A DNA stretch of 64,000 nucleotides from Methylobacter psychrophilus. GTDB lineage: Bacteria; Pseudomonadota; Gammaproteobacteria; Methylococcales; Methylomonadaceae. The position numbers and the translations under genes were made by a program. Below, piece after piece: positions 55,265-64,000 of the stretch. Positions within the stretch are counted from its first letter, which is position 1; each line of letters begins with the position of its first letter. The DNA is taken from contig NZ_JAOEGU010000009.1 of assembly GCF_025583945.1 (NCBI RefSeq), forward strand, positions 62,001-126,000, in the 5' to 3' direction. The notes below the pieces were generated by a model that worked only from the letters and a program-made list of their open reading frames with translations, was not told the origin of the DNA and did not search any database.

Positions 55265-58200
55265 ATGTTAGTGATCCAGCGCTTGCCCAATTTCTTGCGG
55301 AGCGTTAAATTTAAAAGTAGGTATCATTCTCAAAACAGAAAACAAGAATCGAAGTCGGCAAGACTGCCAATAATGATGTTCTTGTTACTTGCTCTATTGA
55401 TTGCTAATTACCACGAGGTATTAGCGGCAACTATCAGTAACTGGGAGGTTGTGCCTGACAGTCAAATTACTGTCAAATTGATTAAGCAGATTCACGGTCA
55501 CCGCAGTAAAGATAACACGGTAGTCATAAAGCTCAGTAACGTTAGTGGTAAAGCTCTGGCAGGACCGTTCCGGCTGATTATCACTGGCTTATCTCTGAAA
55601 GCCAAAACCAAAGTCAGTATCAGCAATGCCACAGGTAAAATAGCTACCGGAGAGCCTTATTATGATCTTACCGGCTATATCGGTACCAACTTCTCGTCCG
55701 CAGGAACTGGCATTGTTACTGTCATTATCAAAGGTGACAACAGTAAAGGTAGCGACCACAAAACCTTCCGATTTAAAACCCGCGTTGAACGGCAAATCAC
55801 TAAAACCCAGGCACTGGTTATCAAAATTACCAGTCCGGCAACGTTGCTTACCGTTGGTAGTACACCACAAATTATTAAAGGGTCGGTTTCCGACCCTGAT
55901 GCCCGGATAACCCTCAATGGCGCGCCGGTCAGCAATAACAATGGCAGCTTTGAGGCTGCTGTTACCCTGAATGAAGGCCACAATACCATCGCTGCCCGTG
56001 CGACTGATGCACAAGGACAAGACGTCACCGATATTATTTCCCTTTCGTTAGACATGACGCCGCCTTATCTTACCGTTGAATCGCCGAAAGACGGAGATAC
56101 GGTGCGCAGTAATAAAATTGCCGTATCGGGTTTGATTAACGATATCGTCAGAGGCACTGTCGCTGAAGGTCAGGCCCTTGTCACCGTTAACGGTAAAGCC
56201 GCCAGTATCTCCAATCGTAGCTATCTGGTGGAAGATATTACTCTCAACGAGGGCGATAACATCCTCAAAATAGACGGCGCTGACAATGTCGGCAATACCA
56301 GCAGTATTAGTATCAAAGTTAACTATCTGCCACTGGCACCACAGCATATAGAAATACTTAGCGGACAAAATCAAACTGCAAAAATCAATGCCATCTTGGC
56401 CGCACCGTTAAAAATCAAATTGCTGGATGAAAAAAATCAGCCTGTTGCCGGCAAACCGGTAATTTTTCGCGTTACCGAGGGTGATGGTATGGTCGGTGTC
56501 GACACCCAGGATCAGGGCACACTGGTACAATCCGATGCACAAGGCATCGCTGCAACCCCTTTTAAACTCGGCACTCGTGCGGGAACCGGTAACCAACGAG
56601 TTAGAGCTACGTCAACAGGTTTCGATGGCGAAGTGCTATTCCATGCATCAGCGACCGTCGGTACCGGCAATAAAGTCACCGTCAACAGCGGCAACAATCA
56701 GCGAGGAGCCATCAGCCAACCGTTGCCACAACCTTTTGTGGTGGCAGTCGTTGATGAAGGTGCTAATGTTGTACCCGGCGCTCAAGTCGAATTTAAAGTG
56801 ACCCAAGGCACCGGGAAATTCCAAAATAACCAGGTATCTGTTACCAACACTACCGATAGCGATGGCCGTGCTACTGCAGAACTGACCTTGGGTGCTGAAG
56901 AAGGCCTGGATGTCCATCGTGTTACCGCCACACTGGTCGGCACCGAACTTTATGCCGGTTTTACCGCTTCAGCGCTTAAAGCAGGCCCAGCCGGACAAAC
57001 CAGCATCACTGGCGTAGTTCTTGATAATCAGGATAATCCATTACCTAACGTTACCATACGTGTTGATGGCACCACTCGCGAAGCACAATCAAATGCGCAA
57101 GGTCAATTTAAAATAACCGAAGCACCAGTCGGTTCAGTCCGACTTATTGCCGATAGCAGCACCATCACTTCGGAAGGCGAATGGTCGACGCTGGCCTTTA
57201 ACCTGGTTACCATAGCCGGTGCCGATAACCCGTTAGCTGCGCCAATTTATCTGGTCAAACTGGATACCATCAATGCCAAACAAGTCGGCGATCAGGATGT
57301 TACCCTGACTTTACCTGATGTACCGGGCTTCGCTCTCGAAGTTAAAAAAGGTTCTGTGACCTTCCCGGATGGTAAAAAAACCGGCCAGTTATCGGTGACA
57401 CCAGTCAATGCCTCTAAGATACCCATGGCACCACCCAATGGCATGCAGCCACAATTTATCGTCACCATTCAACCGATCGGTGCAAAATTTGACCCACCGG
57501 CCAAACTCAGCCTGCCCAATGTTGACGGCCATAAACCAGGTGCCCAAGTCGAAATGTACTCCTACGACCATGATCTGGAAGAGTTCGTGTCCATAGGATT
57601 GGGAACGGTTAACGCCGAAGGTAGTGTGATAACCAGTAATCAGGGTGTGGGTGTTATTAAGGCAGGCTGGCATTGTGGGAGCCAGCCGACAGGAAGTGGT
57701 TGTTGTTCGAGTCCGGGTGAATGTCAAACGACATCCGCGAATTGCCAGATTGTTAATTTACCGAAAATAGCTGATGTTAAAGGCGATTGTCAGTTACCAA
57801 AGGATTGTAAGTCTTCACAGCCTGATAATTCAGATTTACCCGCTGATATTTCTGGTGACTGTAAAAAACCTGGCTGTCCAAAACCAATAGCCGATATCTT
57901 AGATAAACCTTCTGAAATATGTAAAGAATGTATGGGAGATGGATTAATTGGAAATAAAGCTGACGGCAAGCTACCTGATTCGACAAGCCAATGTTGCTTT
58001 CAAGGAGAATCAGTTTCAAAAACCGGTCTTGATTATTCTGTTCTCCAAGCTAAATGTCCTCAGAAAGTGCAATATAAAGCCAAAAATCATGAAATTGATG
58101 GATGCTCAAACTCGCCTGATGATTTGGAAAGTTGGGATAATTTACCTTTCGCAACTAATTATAATCTTTATGTTACCAATCCCATTTGGGGCACTGTATT

Positions 58201-58504
58201 AGGCAGTATTTCCAATGAGGTGGCAGCCAACCAAACGCTGCCATGCAATATTCATGATATATGTTACCAATCATGTAACTCAGACCAAGCAACTTGTGAT
58301 AATGCTCTTGGTGATGGAGTGACAGCTAGTTGTGATATTGGATATCCATTTCCTTGTTCTCGTGCTGATGCATTAGAATGCGTAGAGTATGATGAAGAAT
58401 ACAATAGCTGTAGATCCATTGGCCCTGAATATACTAATGCGGTAGCTAACTTTGGAGGTACGGCTTATAAAGATCGGCAAACTCAGTATTGTGAGTGCTG
58501 TTAG
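55265..58504 (+). CDS. Ig-like/invasin-type surface protein with C-terminal phospholipase A2-like domain
   Basis: This 1079-residue exported protein has a long basic N-region and a hydrophobic signal at about 36-54 (EVLA-AT cleavage). Ig-like modules follow: about 185-355 (two), Big-1/invasin type at about 359-465 and 468-575, and a carboxypeptidase-regulatory-like domain near 579-640. A linker ending in AGWHCG (about 800) leads to a cysteine-rich tail. Residues about 945-1079 contain PCNIHDICYQSC (994-1004) with the His-Asp pair H997-D998 and many cysteines, as in secreted phospholipase A2 (group XII or prokaryotic type). GC and codon use drop after about 57650. A strong AAGGAG site precedes the ATG. 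Confidence 0.8.
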   Translation: MLVIQRLPNFLRSVKFKSRYHSQNRKQESKSARLPIMMFLLLALLIANYHEVLAATISNWEVVPDSQITVKLIKQIHGHRSKDNTVVIKLSNVSGKALAGPFRLIITGLSLKAKTKVSISNATGKIATGEPYYDLTGYIGTNFSSAGTGIVTVIIKGDNSKGSDHKTFRFKTRVERQITKTQALVIKITSPATLLTVGSTPQIIKGSVSDPDARITLNGAPVSNNNGSFEAAVTLNEGHNTIAARATDAQGQDVTDIISLSLDMTPPYLTVESPKDGDTVRSNKIAVSGLINDIVRGTVAEGQALVTVNGKAASISNRSYLVEDITLNEGDNILKIDGADNVGNTSSISIKVNYLPLAPQHIEILSGQNQTAKINAILAAPLKIKLLDEKNQPVAGKPVIFRVTEGDGMVGVDTQDQGTLVQSDAQGIAATPFKLGTRAGTGNQRVRATSTGFDGEVLFHASATVGTGNKVTVNSGNNQRGAISQPLPQPFVVAVVDEGANVVPGAQVEFKVTQGTGKFQNNQVSVTNTTDSDGRATAELTLGAEEGLDVHRVTATLVGTELYAGFTASALKAGPAGQTSITGVVLDNQDNPLPNVTIRVDGTTREAQSNAQGQFKITEAPVGSVRLIADSSTITSEGEWSTLAFNLVTIAGADNPLAAPIYLVKLDTINAKQVGDQDVTLTLPDVPGFALEVKKGSVTFPDGKKTGQLSVTPVNASKIPMAPPNGMQPQFIVTIQPIGAKFDPPAKLSLPNVDGHKPGAQVEMYSYDHDLEEFVSIGLGTVNAEGSVITSNQGVGVIKAGWHCGSQPTGSGCCSSPGECQTTSANCQIVNLPKIADVKGDCQLPKDCKSSQPDNSDLPADISGDCKKPGCPKPIADILDKPSEICKECMGDGLIGNKADGKLPDSTSQCCFQGESVSKTGLDYSVLQAKCPQKVQYKAKNHEIDGCSNSPDDLESWDNLPFATNYNLYVTNPIWGTVLGSISNEVAANQTLPCNIHDICYQSCNSDQATCDNALGDGVTASCDIGYPFPCSRADALECVEYDEEYNSCRSIGPEYTNAVANFGGTAYKDRQTQYCECC

Positions 58505-58529
58505 GTTGAATAATATATTTGAGATTTGT

Positions 58530-59747
58530 ATGAAGCCAAGTATCCATGTAATCATTGTCATTATTTTCTTTTATATGTCCATCACAGAGGTGATTGCCGA
58601 TAAATCTGAACAGATTGTAATTGAGTATGAACATAACATAGACCAACAAGTCGTTAGCGTATTTCCGGCTGATAAGAACGAACACAGCATTATTTTTTTG
58701 TATAAAAAGTATTTAGAACAGCGAAAGTCCAAGGTAAATATTGAGCGTAGTAAAACTATTGTTTATGAAATTCGTAATAATCAAAATACTAAGGTCGTGC
58801 CATTTCTTACGTTTGATTTTTCAGATTCACATTTCATCGGCAAAATTTTAAAAGTTGCTGATGGTTATTGGATTCCAGTCACTCATAGCACTAAACAAGT
58901 TCAGATATTTTTATATAGATCAAGCGATCAGACCGTTAAATCAATCGATTTACCAGCTTTTTCAAATAAAAATGGCGTCGTTCGTCAGCTATTTCATATT
59001 AAGGATGGTTATCTTGCAGTTATTGCTTTTGGAGATACCATAAAACTGGTTTATCAGGCTTACGATACATCAATACAGACAGTCATTGATATCAATAGTG
59101 AAAAACGGCGTATTGTAAGTGTTAATGATATTAGCGAATTTAATGGTCGAATTTACATAATTAGTTCGGCATTAAAAAGCATTGATCAAGCCAGTAATTC
59201 AATTTGGCTATTTAGCTTTGATAACCGTTTTTCCAAAGAAAGTATGCAGTCATTGGCAATAAAATTGCCAATGACTGGATATCAACAAGCAGAATTTATC
59301 TCGACTACACACAATTACCCTTCATTGCAGGTATTAACTCGCACTAAAAAATATGTGCCACCAACAGTACATATATTTAAGATTGAAGATAAAATAAAAA
59401 AAATTTGGCAGCTGGATTTATCTGAAATAGAGGGTAATCACGATGCACAAGTCGCAGGTATTTGTTCTGATAAGTATCTTTTTGTGCGAAAAGTAAAAGC
59501 TAACAACACGATTTTTAATTCTGTTGAATATAAAATAATAAGCTTAGCTGGAAAAGAAATACGAACATGGAAAGAACAAATGGTAATTAACGGTTCCCTA
59601 CTTAATGTCGGTATTTTTCCGATAACCGATTATTTTTTTACGGTTAGCAATTTTAGTAAAACTGAAGAGGTTAGGCGTCAAGATGGCTGGTACAGTTGGT
59701 TAGGTTTTCGCGTTGATAAAACTGATATTCGAAAAGACTGTGATTAA
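58530..59747 (+). CDS. Exported hypothetical protein, candidate immunity partner
   Basis: The ATG at 58530 gives 405 residues with a signal peptide (IHVIIVIIFFYMSITEVIA); the frame is open back to 58452 but that part overlaps the upstream gene. The mature part is lysine- and isoleucine-rich with repeated beta-strand units (HIKDGYLAVIAFGD; NGRIYIISSALKS) that suggest a beta-propeller. No enzyme motif is seen. It is 25 bases behind the phospholipase-like gene and shares its low GC, so an exported antitoxin is a reasonable but unproven idea. Confidence 0.7.
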   Translation: MKPSIHVIIVIIFFYMSITEVIADKSEQIVIEYEHNIDQQVVSVFPADKNEHSIIFLYKKYLEQRKSKVNIERSKTIVYEIRNNQNTKVVPFLTFDFSDSHFIGKILKVADGYWIPVTHSTKQVQIFLYRSSDQTVKSIDLPAFSNKNGVVRQLFHIKDGYLAVIAFGDTIKLVYQAYDTSIQTVIDINSEKRRIVSVNDISEFNGRIYIISSALKSIDQASNSIWLFSFDNRFSKESMQSLAIKLPMTGYQQAEFISTTHNYPSLQVLTRTKKYVPPTVHIFKIEDKIKKIWQLDLSEIEGNHDAQVAGICSDKYLFVRKVKANNTIFNSVEYKIISLAGKEIRTWKEQMVINGSLLNVGIFPITDYFFTVSNFSKTEEVRRQDGWYSWLGFRVDKTDIRKDCD

Positions 59748-59911
59748 AGCCGTCAAGCATATTTACGGCAGCAATCCTCGATGATTAAAATGATGACTAC
59801 CAACAATTTAATGGCATACAGTCCGTTTAGACCTTAACCACTATCATTGAAAACTTTAAAAAACCTTAGGCACACACAATCAGGTAATTAAGATTTAAGG
59901 AAATCAAGATA

Positions 59912-62900
59912 ATGAAACTACCGTCAAGTAAATTTCTTTATAGGGTTATTCTTATTCTGGGTATTACCTTAAACGGGCCAGCGCAAAGTACCACCATTCT
60001 TGATGAAAACTGTGTTGTCAACATTCTTAATCGCACGGTTCAGGTGAATAAGGATGGTAGCTGGACTATGCCTAATGTGCCTTCACAGATGGGACGGGTT
60101 CGTGCACGGGCAACCTGTATCAAGTTGGGAGAAACTTTTTCCGGTGAAAGTGACTACTTTACTATCGTTCAAAATGGCGTTGCCCAGGTTCCGGAAATTA
60201 TCTTCCAAAATATCGAACCCATACCCGTCAGCTTACAAGTGACCGAACCTGTCATTGAAACCCTGTCCAGCAAAGGTGCAACTGCTCAGCTTAAAGTGCT
60301 GGCAACTTACCGGGATGGCAGCAAACGTGATGTGACGGCCTCGACTAATGGCACTAATTACACCTCCAGTAACCCCGCTATTGCCATGGTTAATGCTGAA
60401 GGCTTGACCACTGGTATAGCCAGCGGTAGTGTGCTGATTACCGCAAGAAAAGATGAAGTGGTCGCATTTAAGCGCATCACCCTATCGACTAGCGGTGATA
60501 GCGATGGCGATGGTCTGCCCGACGATTTTGAATTGGCAAACGGCTTGAACCCTAATGATCCTTTGGATGCACAAGAAGACTTCGACCAGGATGGCTTAAC
60601 CAACCAACAGGAATACCAGCTGGGTACGGGTATCAGAGTTGCCGATAGCGATAGCGACGATATAAGTGACGGCAACGAAGTAAATGGTACTCTCGGCTAT
60701 AAAACCGATCCACTAAAAATCGATACTGATGATGATGGTGTCAGTGATCGGGACGAAATTGTGGCAGGTTATAATCCAACCGACAAAGCCGATGGCGGTG
60801 GGCGTAGTTTTATCGAGTTGGTGGTAAGCCCGAATAATCCAAGTATGACTTTTAATACGGTTTATAACGAAGCTAATCTTCAGGTTAAGGTATCGGGTAA
60901 ACGTAACGATGGCAGTTTGGTCGACTTGACCAGTCGTTCCACAGGTACCTCTTACAGCTCAAGTAATCTAAGTGTCCTTAATTTTGGTGGCAAAGACGGC
61001 TTGGTGTTTGCCGGTCAGGCAGGCACCGCCAACCTGACGGTTAAAAATGCCGGATTGGAAAAAACCGTAAGCGTCACCATTGGTACCTTTAGCCCTATTG
61101 CATTATCTTCCATCACGATTCCCGGCTATGCCAATAATGTTGATGTATCGGGTGATTATGCTTATGTAGCGGCAGGCAGCAAAGGTTTACAAATTATTAA
61201 TGTCTCCAACCGTGCTGCTCCTGTTATCATCGGCAGCCTCGATACGGCAGGAACAGCAATAGATGTCCGTGTAGTTGGCAACATCGCTTACCTGGCTGAT
61301 GGCGACCATGGTTTACAGATTATTGATGTGACAAATCCCACAACACCAAGTCTATTGGCCTCTTATGATACGGCAGGTATTGCTCAGGACGTAAAAGTCG
61401 ACAACCAGTTTGCCTATATTGCCGATGGCAATAGCGGTCTTGAAATTGTCGATGTCCGTAAACCTGCCCACCCATTATCAGCAGGCTCCATAACCGGTTT
61501 GGGTGAAGCGAGGGGCGTGGATGCACAAGACAATAATGTCGTTGTGGTGGCAGGAAGCTCCATTTACGTCATTGATGTGACCGATAAAATAAATCCGGTT
61601 GCAGAAGGCAGCTTGGGTATTGGACCCGTTAAGGATGTAGCTCTGAAGGATAATTATGCTTATGTGGTTGCATATACATCAGGATGGAAAGTAGTCGATA
61701 TTACCGATCCAAACCAACCAGCTATAGTTGGGGGCGATTCCAGTTTTGCACCACGTGATATTGAATTAACCGATGGCTTTGCCTTTGCTGCTGAACAACT
61801 ATTTCCAAACGTAGTCGCTTATGTCAATATCGAAGACCCTGCGAATGCAGTATTTCAGGGTACTATCGACTTATCTCGCTTGGGGGATTATGCAGGAACC
61901 GGGATTGCACTGGATAGTAATTTTGTTTATATCACTGAAGAGTCATACGTTGTTAGTCAAAATTATGGAACTGATGGCAATACCCGCTTATTTATTGCGC
62001 AATACCGCCTGACCGAAGATAAAGGCGAAGTTGCGCCTACCATTACCATGATTGATCCTGCTCAGGACACCGTAACTATTGAAGGCAAAAAAATAACCGC
62101 GACAGCTACCGCTGATGACGATATCGGCGTTAAGTCAGTATCTTTTATGGTTAACGGTGAAGTGGTTTACACCGATACTTCACGGCCCTACCAATATCCG
62201 GTTACCATACCGTTTGGAACCTTAGGCAGCAAGATTACCGTTGCCGCCAAAGCCACCGACTTTGGTGGCAATATTGCAACAACACCCGTTTCAACCCTGT
62301 TTGTTCAGGCTGACACGGATCGTGACGGCTTGAGTGATGAGCAAGAAAAACTCTATACAGCCAATCCAACCAATCCGGATACGGATGGCGACAGTATCAA
62401 GGATGGCGATGAAGTCGATATGGGTACCAGTCCTATTGATGTCGACTCGGATCATGACGGCATAGAAGATGGCATCGAACTGCAAAACGGCACTGACCCA
62501 CTCAACCCTGATATCACGCCGCCGACGGTAACAGCAACTTCACCCGTTAACGAAGCTGTCGATATACCAGAAAATAATCCGGTTATCATTACCCTCAATG
62601 AACCCTTGTCAGCAAAATTAATAGCCACCAATTCTATTATAATTTATCAGGGATTACTGGAGGGTGCTGCTATCGTTCCCGGCAAAGTTCGCTTGTCTGG
62701 CGATGGCCTGCAACTGATTTTTACACCCGATGATATTTTGGCAGACTATACAGAGTATAAAGTGGTTGTTGACGGTATCCGTGACCGCGCCGGTAACCCG
62801 ATTGCAACACCTTATTCTTTTCACTACAAAACCGGTAATACCATAGATACCAAGTCACCAACTGTTATTGGCACAGATCCAGGTACCAATAGTACTAATG

Positions 62901-64000
62901 TACCAGTCAATACAGTAATTGGGATTCATTTTAGTGAGCCTGTCAATGCCGATACCGTAACTGATCAAAGCCTACTGCTTTACGATAGCGTTACCGGAAA
63001 ATATGTATCGGGGGCTATTAATTTAAGTGGGGACGCCCAAAGCTTGAATTTTATTCCTAATGTCGGACTTGCGGTAGGTCGTCAGTATAGTATTTATCTA
63101 ACCAATTCCATCAAGGATTTGTTCAGTAATTCGTTAATTTCGGGTTATTACTACTTCACCACCTCATTTGACAAGGATACAACCGGCCCTCATATTGTTG
63201 GTTTTAGTATTGCAGCCGATCAACTGGCGGCGCCGACCAACGTACAACTACAAGTGCAATTTGATGAAGCGATCAGTGGCTTAAGCCTTGATGGCGTTGA
63301 GCTACGCAAAAATGCCGAAGTGATTACGACAGTACGTGAACTCAATGCTGACCACAAAATCCTGACCCTAAAACTAACGCAGCCGCTATTGGCCAACACC
63401 TCTTACACCGTCCATGTAGAAGGCGTTGAAGACTTGAGCGGCAACGTGCTGGCCAGCGCTATGGCGCGTAATTTCACTACCGGCGCCGGAGCCGGAGCCG
63501 ATGTAGCCTCAAGCAGCGTGGTGCAAACCAGTCCGGCCAATGCCACCGGTAATGTCGGAGTAAACACGAAAGTAGTCGTTGCCTTTGCAGAAAGGTTAAA
63601 TTCGCTGACCGTCAATCCGGAAACGATTGCCTTGTATGACACGGTTACCGGTCAGCATTTGGCAACGACAGCCGTATTTAGTGACGATGGTAAAACAGTT
63701 ACGCTAACGCCGACAGCAACTTTACTTGCCAACCGGCGGTACTCTGTTTATATCTCGATATTTGCGCCTTTGTATGATCAGGCCGGAAACCGGATTAACA
63801 GTAGCACTATTACGTATTTTACAACCGGCAATGTCACCGATCTGGAAAGTCCGGTTATTGTCGGTCAAAATATTGTCGATGGGGCGATTGATCTGGCCGT
63901 TAACAGCAAATTGCGCTTTGTCATGGATGAAGCCGTCAGTAATTTTAGTACCGCCAACAGCGTAAGCATACAAGCCAACGGTGTGGAGGTGTCTGGTACT
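59912..64000 (+). CDS. Giant Ig-like/LVIVD/calcium-repeat surface protein (5' part)
   Basis: An uninterrupted frame of 1363 codons runs off the window end, so the C-terminus is missing. AAGGA precedes the ATG. A signal peptide (YRVILILGITLNGPAQS) is followed by Big-2 Ig-like domains (about 106-185 and 300-388), DxDxDGLxD calcium repeats of the thrombospondin-3 type (about 196-280 and 800-865), LVIVD beta-propeller repeats (about 395-700) and several SbsA/Big-5 Ig-like repeats (about 870 to the end; PVNTVIGIHFSEPVNADT units). This layout is common in very large adhesins and in the stalks of polymorphic toxins. It may share its role with the gene at 55265. Confidence 0.85.
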   Translation, partial: MKLPSSKFLYRVILILGITLNGPAQSTTILDENCVVNILNRTVQVNKDGSWTMPNVPSQMGRVRARATCIKLGETFSGESDYFTIVQNGVAQVPEIIFQNIEPIPVSLQVTEPVIETLSSKGATAQLKVLATYRDGSKRDVTASTNGTNYTSSNPAIAMVNAEGLTTGIASGSVLITARKDEVVAFKRITLSTSGDSDGDGLPDDFELANGLNPNDPLDAQEDFDQDGLTNQQEYQLGTGIRVADSDSDDISDGNEVNGTLGYKTDPLKIDTDDDGVSDRDEIVAGYNPTDKADGGGRSFIELVVSPNNPSMTFNTVYNEANLQVKVSGKRNDGSLVDLTSRSTGTSYSSSNLSVLNFGGKDGLVFAGQAGTANLTVKNAGLEKTVSVTIGTFSPIALSSITIPGYANNVDVSGDYAYVAAGSKGLQIINVSNRAAPVIIGSLDTAGTAIDVRVVGNIAYLADGDHGLQIIDVTNPTTPSLLASYDTAGIAQDVKVDNQFAYIADGNSGLEIVDVRKPAHPLSAGSITGLGEARGVDAQDNNVVVVAGSSIYVIDVTDKINPVAEGSLGIGPVKDVALKDNYAYVVAYTSGWKVVDITDPNQPAIVGGDSSFAPRDIELTDGFAFAAEQLFPNVVAYVNIEDPANAVFQGTIDLSRLGDYAGTGIALDSNFVYITEESYVVSQNYGTDGNTRLFIAQYRLTEDKGEVAPTITMIDPAQDTVTIEGKKITATATADDDIGVKSVSFMVNGEVVYTDTSRPYQYPVTIPFGTLGSKITVAAKATDFGGNIATTPVSTLFVQADTDRDGLSDEQEKLYTANPTNPDTDGDSIKDGDEVDMGTSPIDVDSDHDGIEDGIELQNGTDPLNPDITPPTVTATSPVNEAVDIPENNPVIITLNEPLSAKLIATNSIIIYQGLLEGAAIVPGKVRLSGDGLQLIFTPDDILADYTEYKVVVDGIRDRAGNPIATPYSFHYKTGNTIDTKSPTVIGTDPGTNSTNVPVNTVIGIHFSEPVNADTVTDQSLLLYDSVTGKYVSGAINLSGDAQSLNFIPNVGLAVGRQYSIYLTNSIKDLFSNSLISGYYYFTTSFDKDTTGPHIVGFSIAADQLAAPTNVQLQVQFDEAISGLSLDGVELRKNAEVITTVRELNADHKILTLKLTQPLLANTSYTVHVEGVEDLSGNVLASAMARNFTTGAGAGADVASSSVVQTSPANATGNVGVNTKVVVAFAERLNSLTVNPETIALYDTVTGQHLATTAVFSDDGKTVTLTPTATLLANRRYSVYISIFAPLYDQAGNRINSSTITYFTTGNVTDLESPVIVGQNIVDGAIDLAVNSKLRFVMDEAVSNFSTANSVSIQANGVEVSGT

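Overview
The window looks like chromosomal DNA of an AT-leaning gammaproteobacterium, most like the methanotroph order Methylococcales. That placement is an inference from gene content: an argJ / Nudix-ThiE run, FtsH, an LdtD/MepK-like pair, a TorF-type porin, and a large set of exported copper and haem proteins. No rRNA, tRNA, CRISPR array or complete insertion sequence was seen. 

Left third (0-31.6 kb): mostly housekeeping genes. A DnaQ/GIY-YIG nuclease is followed by a plus-strand run holding a ThiI/MnmA-like ATP pyrophosphatase, TusA, a CDF metal transporter, ArgJ and a Nudix-ThiE fusion. FtsH and an unusual sigma-70 factor lie on the minus strand, then a periplasmic cupin, ArfB, a discoidin-like protein, a 1375-residue SNF2 helicase, a HbpS/GlcG-like protein and a QEGLA-motif (DUF1704) protein. 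A Tat-exported MepK-like peptidase converges on an LdtD-type L,D-transpeptidase. Next come a LOG-family and a beta-CASP protein, a decayed pseudogene, an isolated hypE, and a minus-strand cassette of porin, ECF sigma, anti-sigma and S8 protease lipoprotein.

Middle (32-54.2 kb): a minus-strand island made almost only of exported proteins. In transcription order it holds a sigma-54 enhancer-binding regulator, a 790-residue exported protein, a 244-residue exported protein, a HAF/HYR repeat protein, a 925-residue multicopper oxidase, a SCO-cytochrome c fusion, a second (Tat) multicopper oxidase, a second SCO protein, a 779-residue exported protein of unknown family, and a diheme MauG/CcpA-like protein. 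Palindromes of the form TGTAA-N8-TTACA lie upstream of three of its units, and one clear sigma-54 type promoter was found. The proposal is one regulated extracytoplasmic redox system with copper-centre assembly factors; its substrate (metal, organic or cofactor) cannot be read from the sequence. Three copies of one intergenic repeat are confined to this island.

Right end (54.2-64 kb): after a large intergenic inverted repeat (arms about 195 bp) comes a plus-strand surface-protein locus. A 1079-residue Ig-like/invasin-type protein ends in a cysteine-rich phospholipase A2-like domain. It is followed 25 bp later by an exported low-GC protein that may be its immunity partner, and then by a giant Ig-like/LVIVD/calcium-repeat ORF that runs off the window. 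This layout fits a contact-dependent or polymorphic toxin locus with an unusual PLA2 tip.
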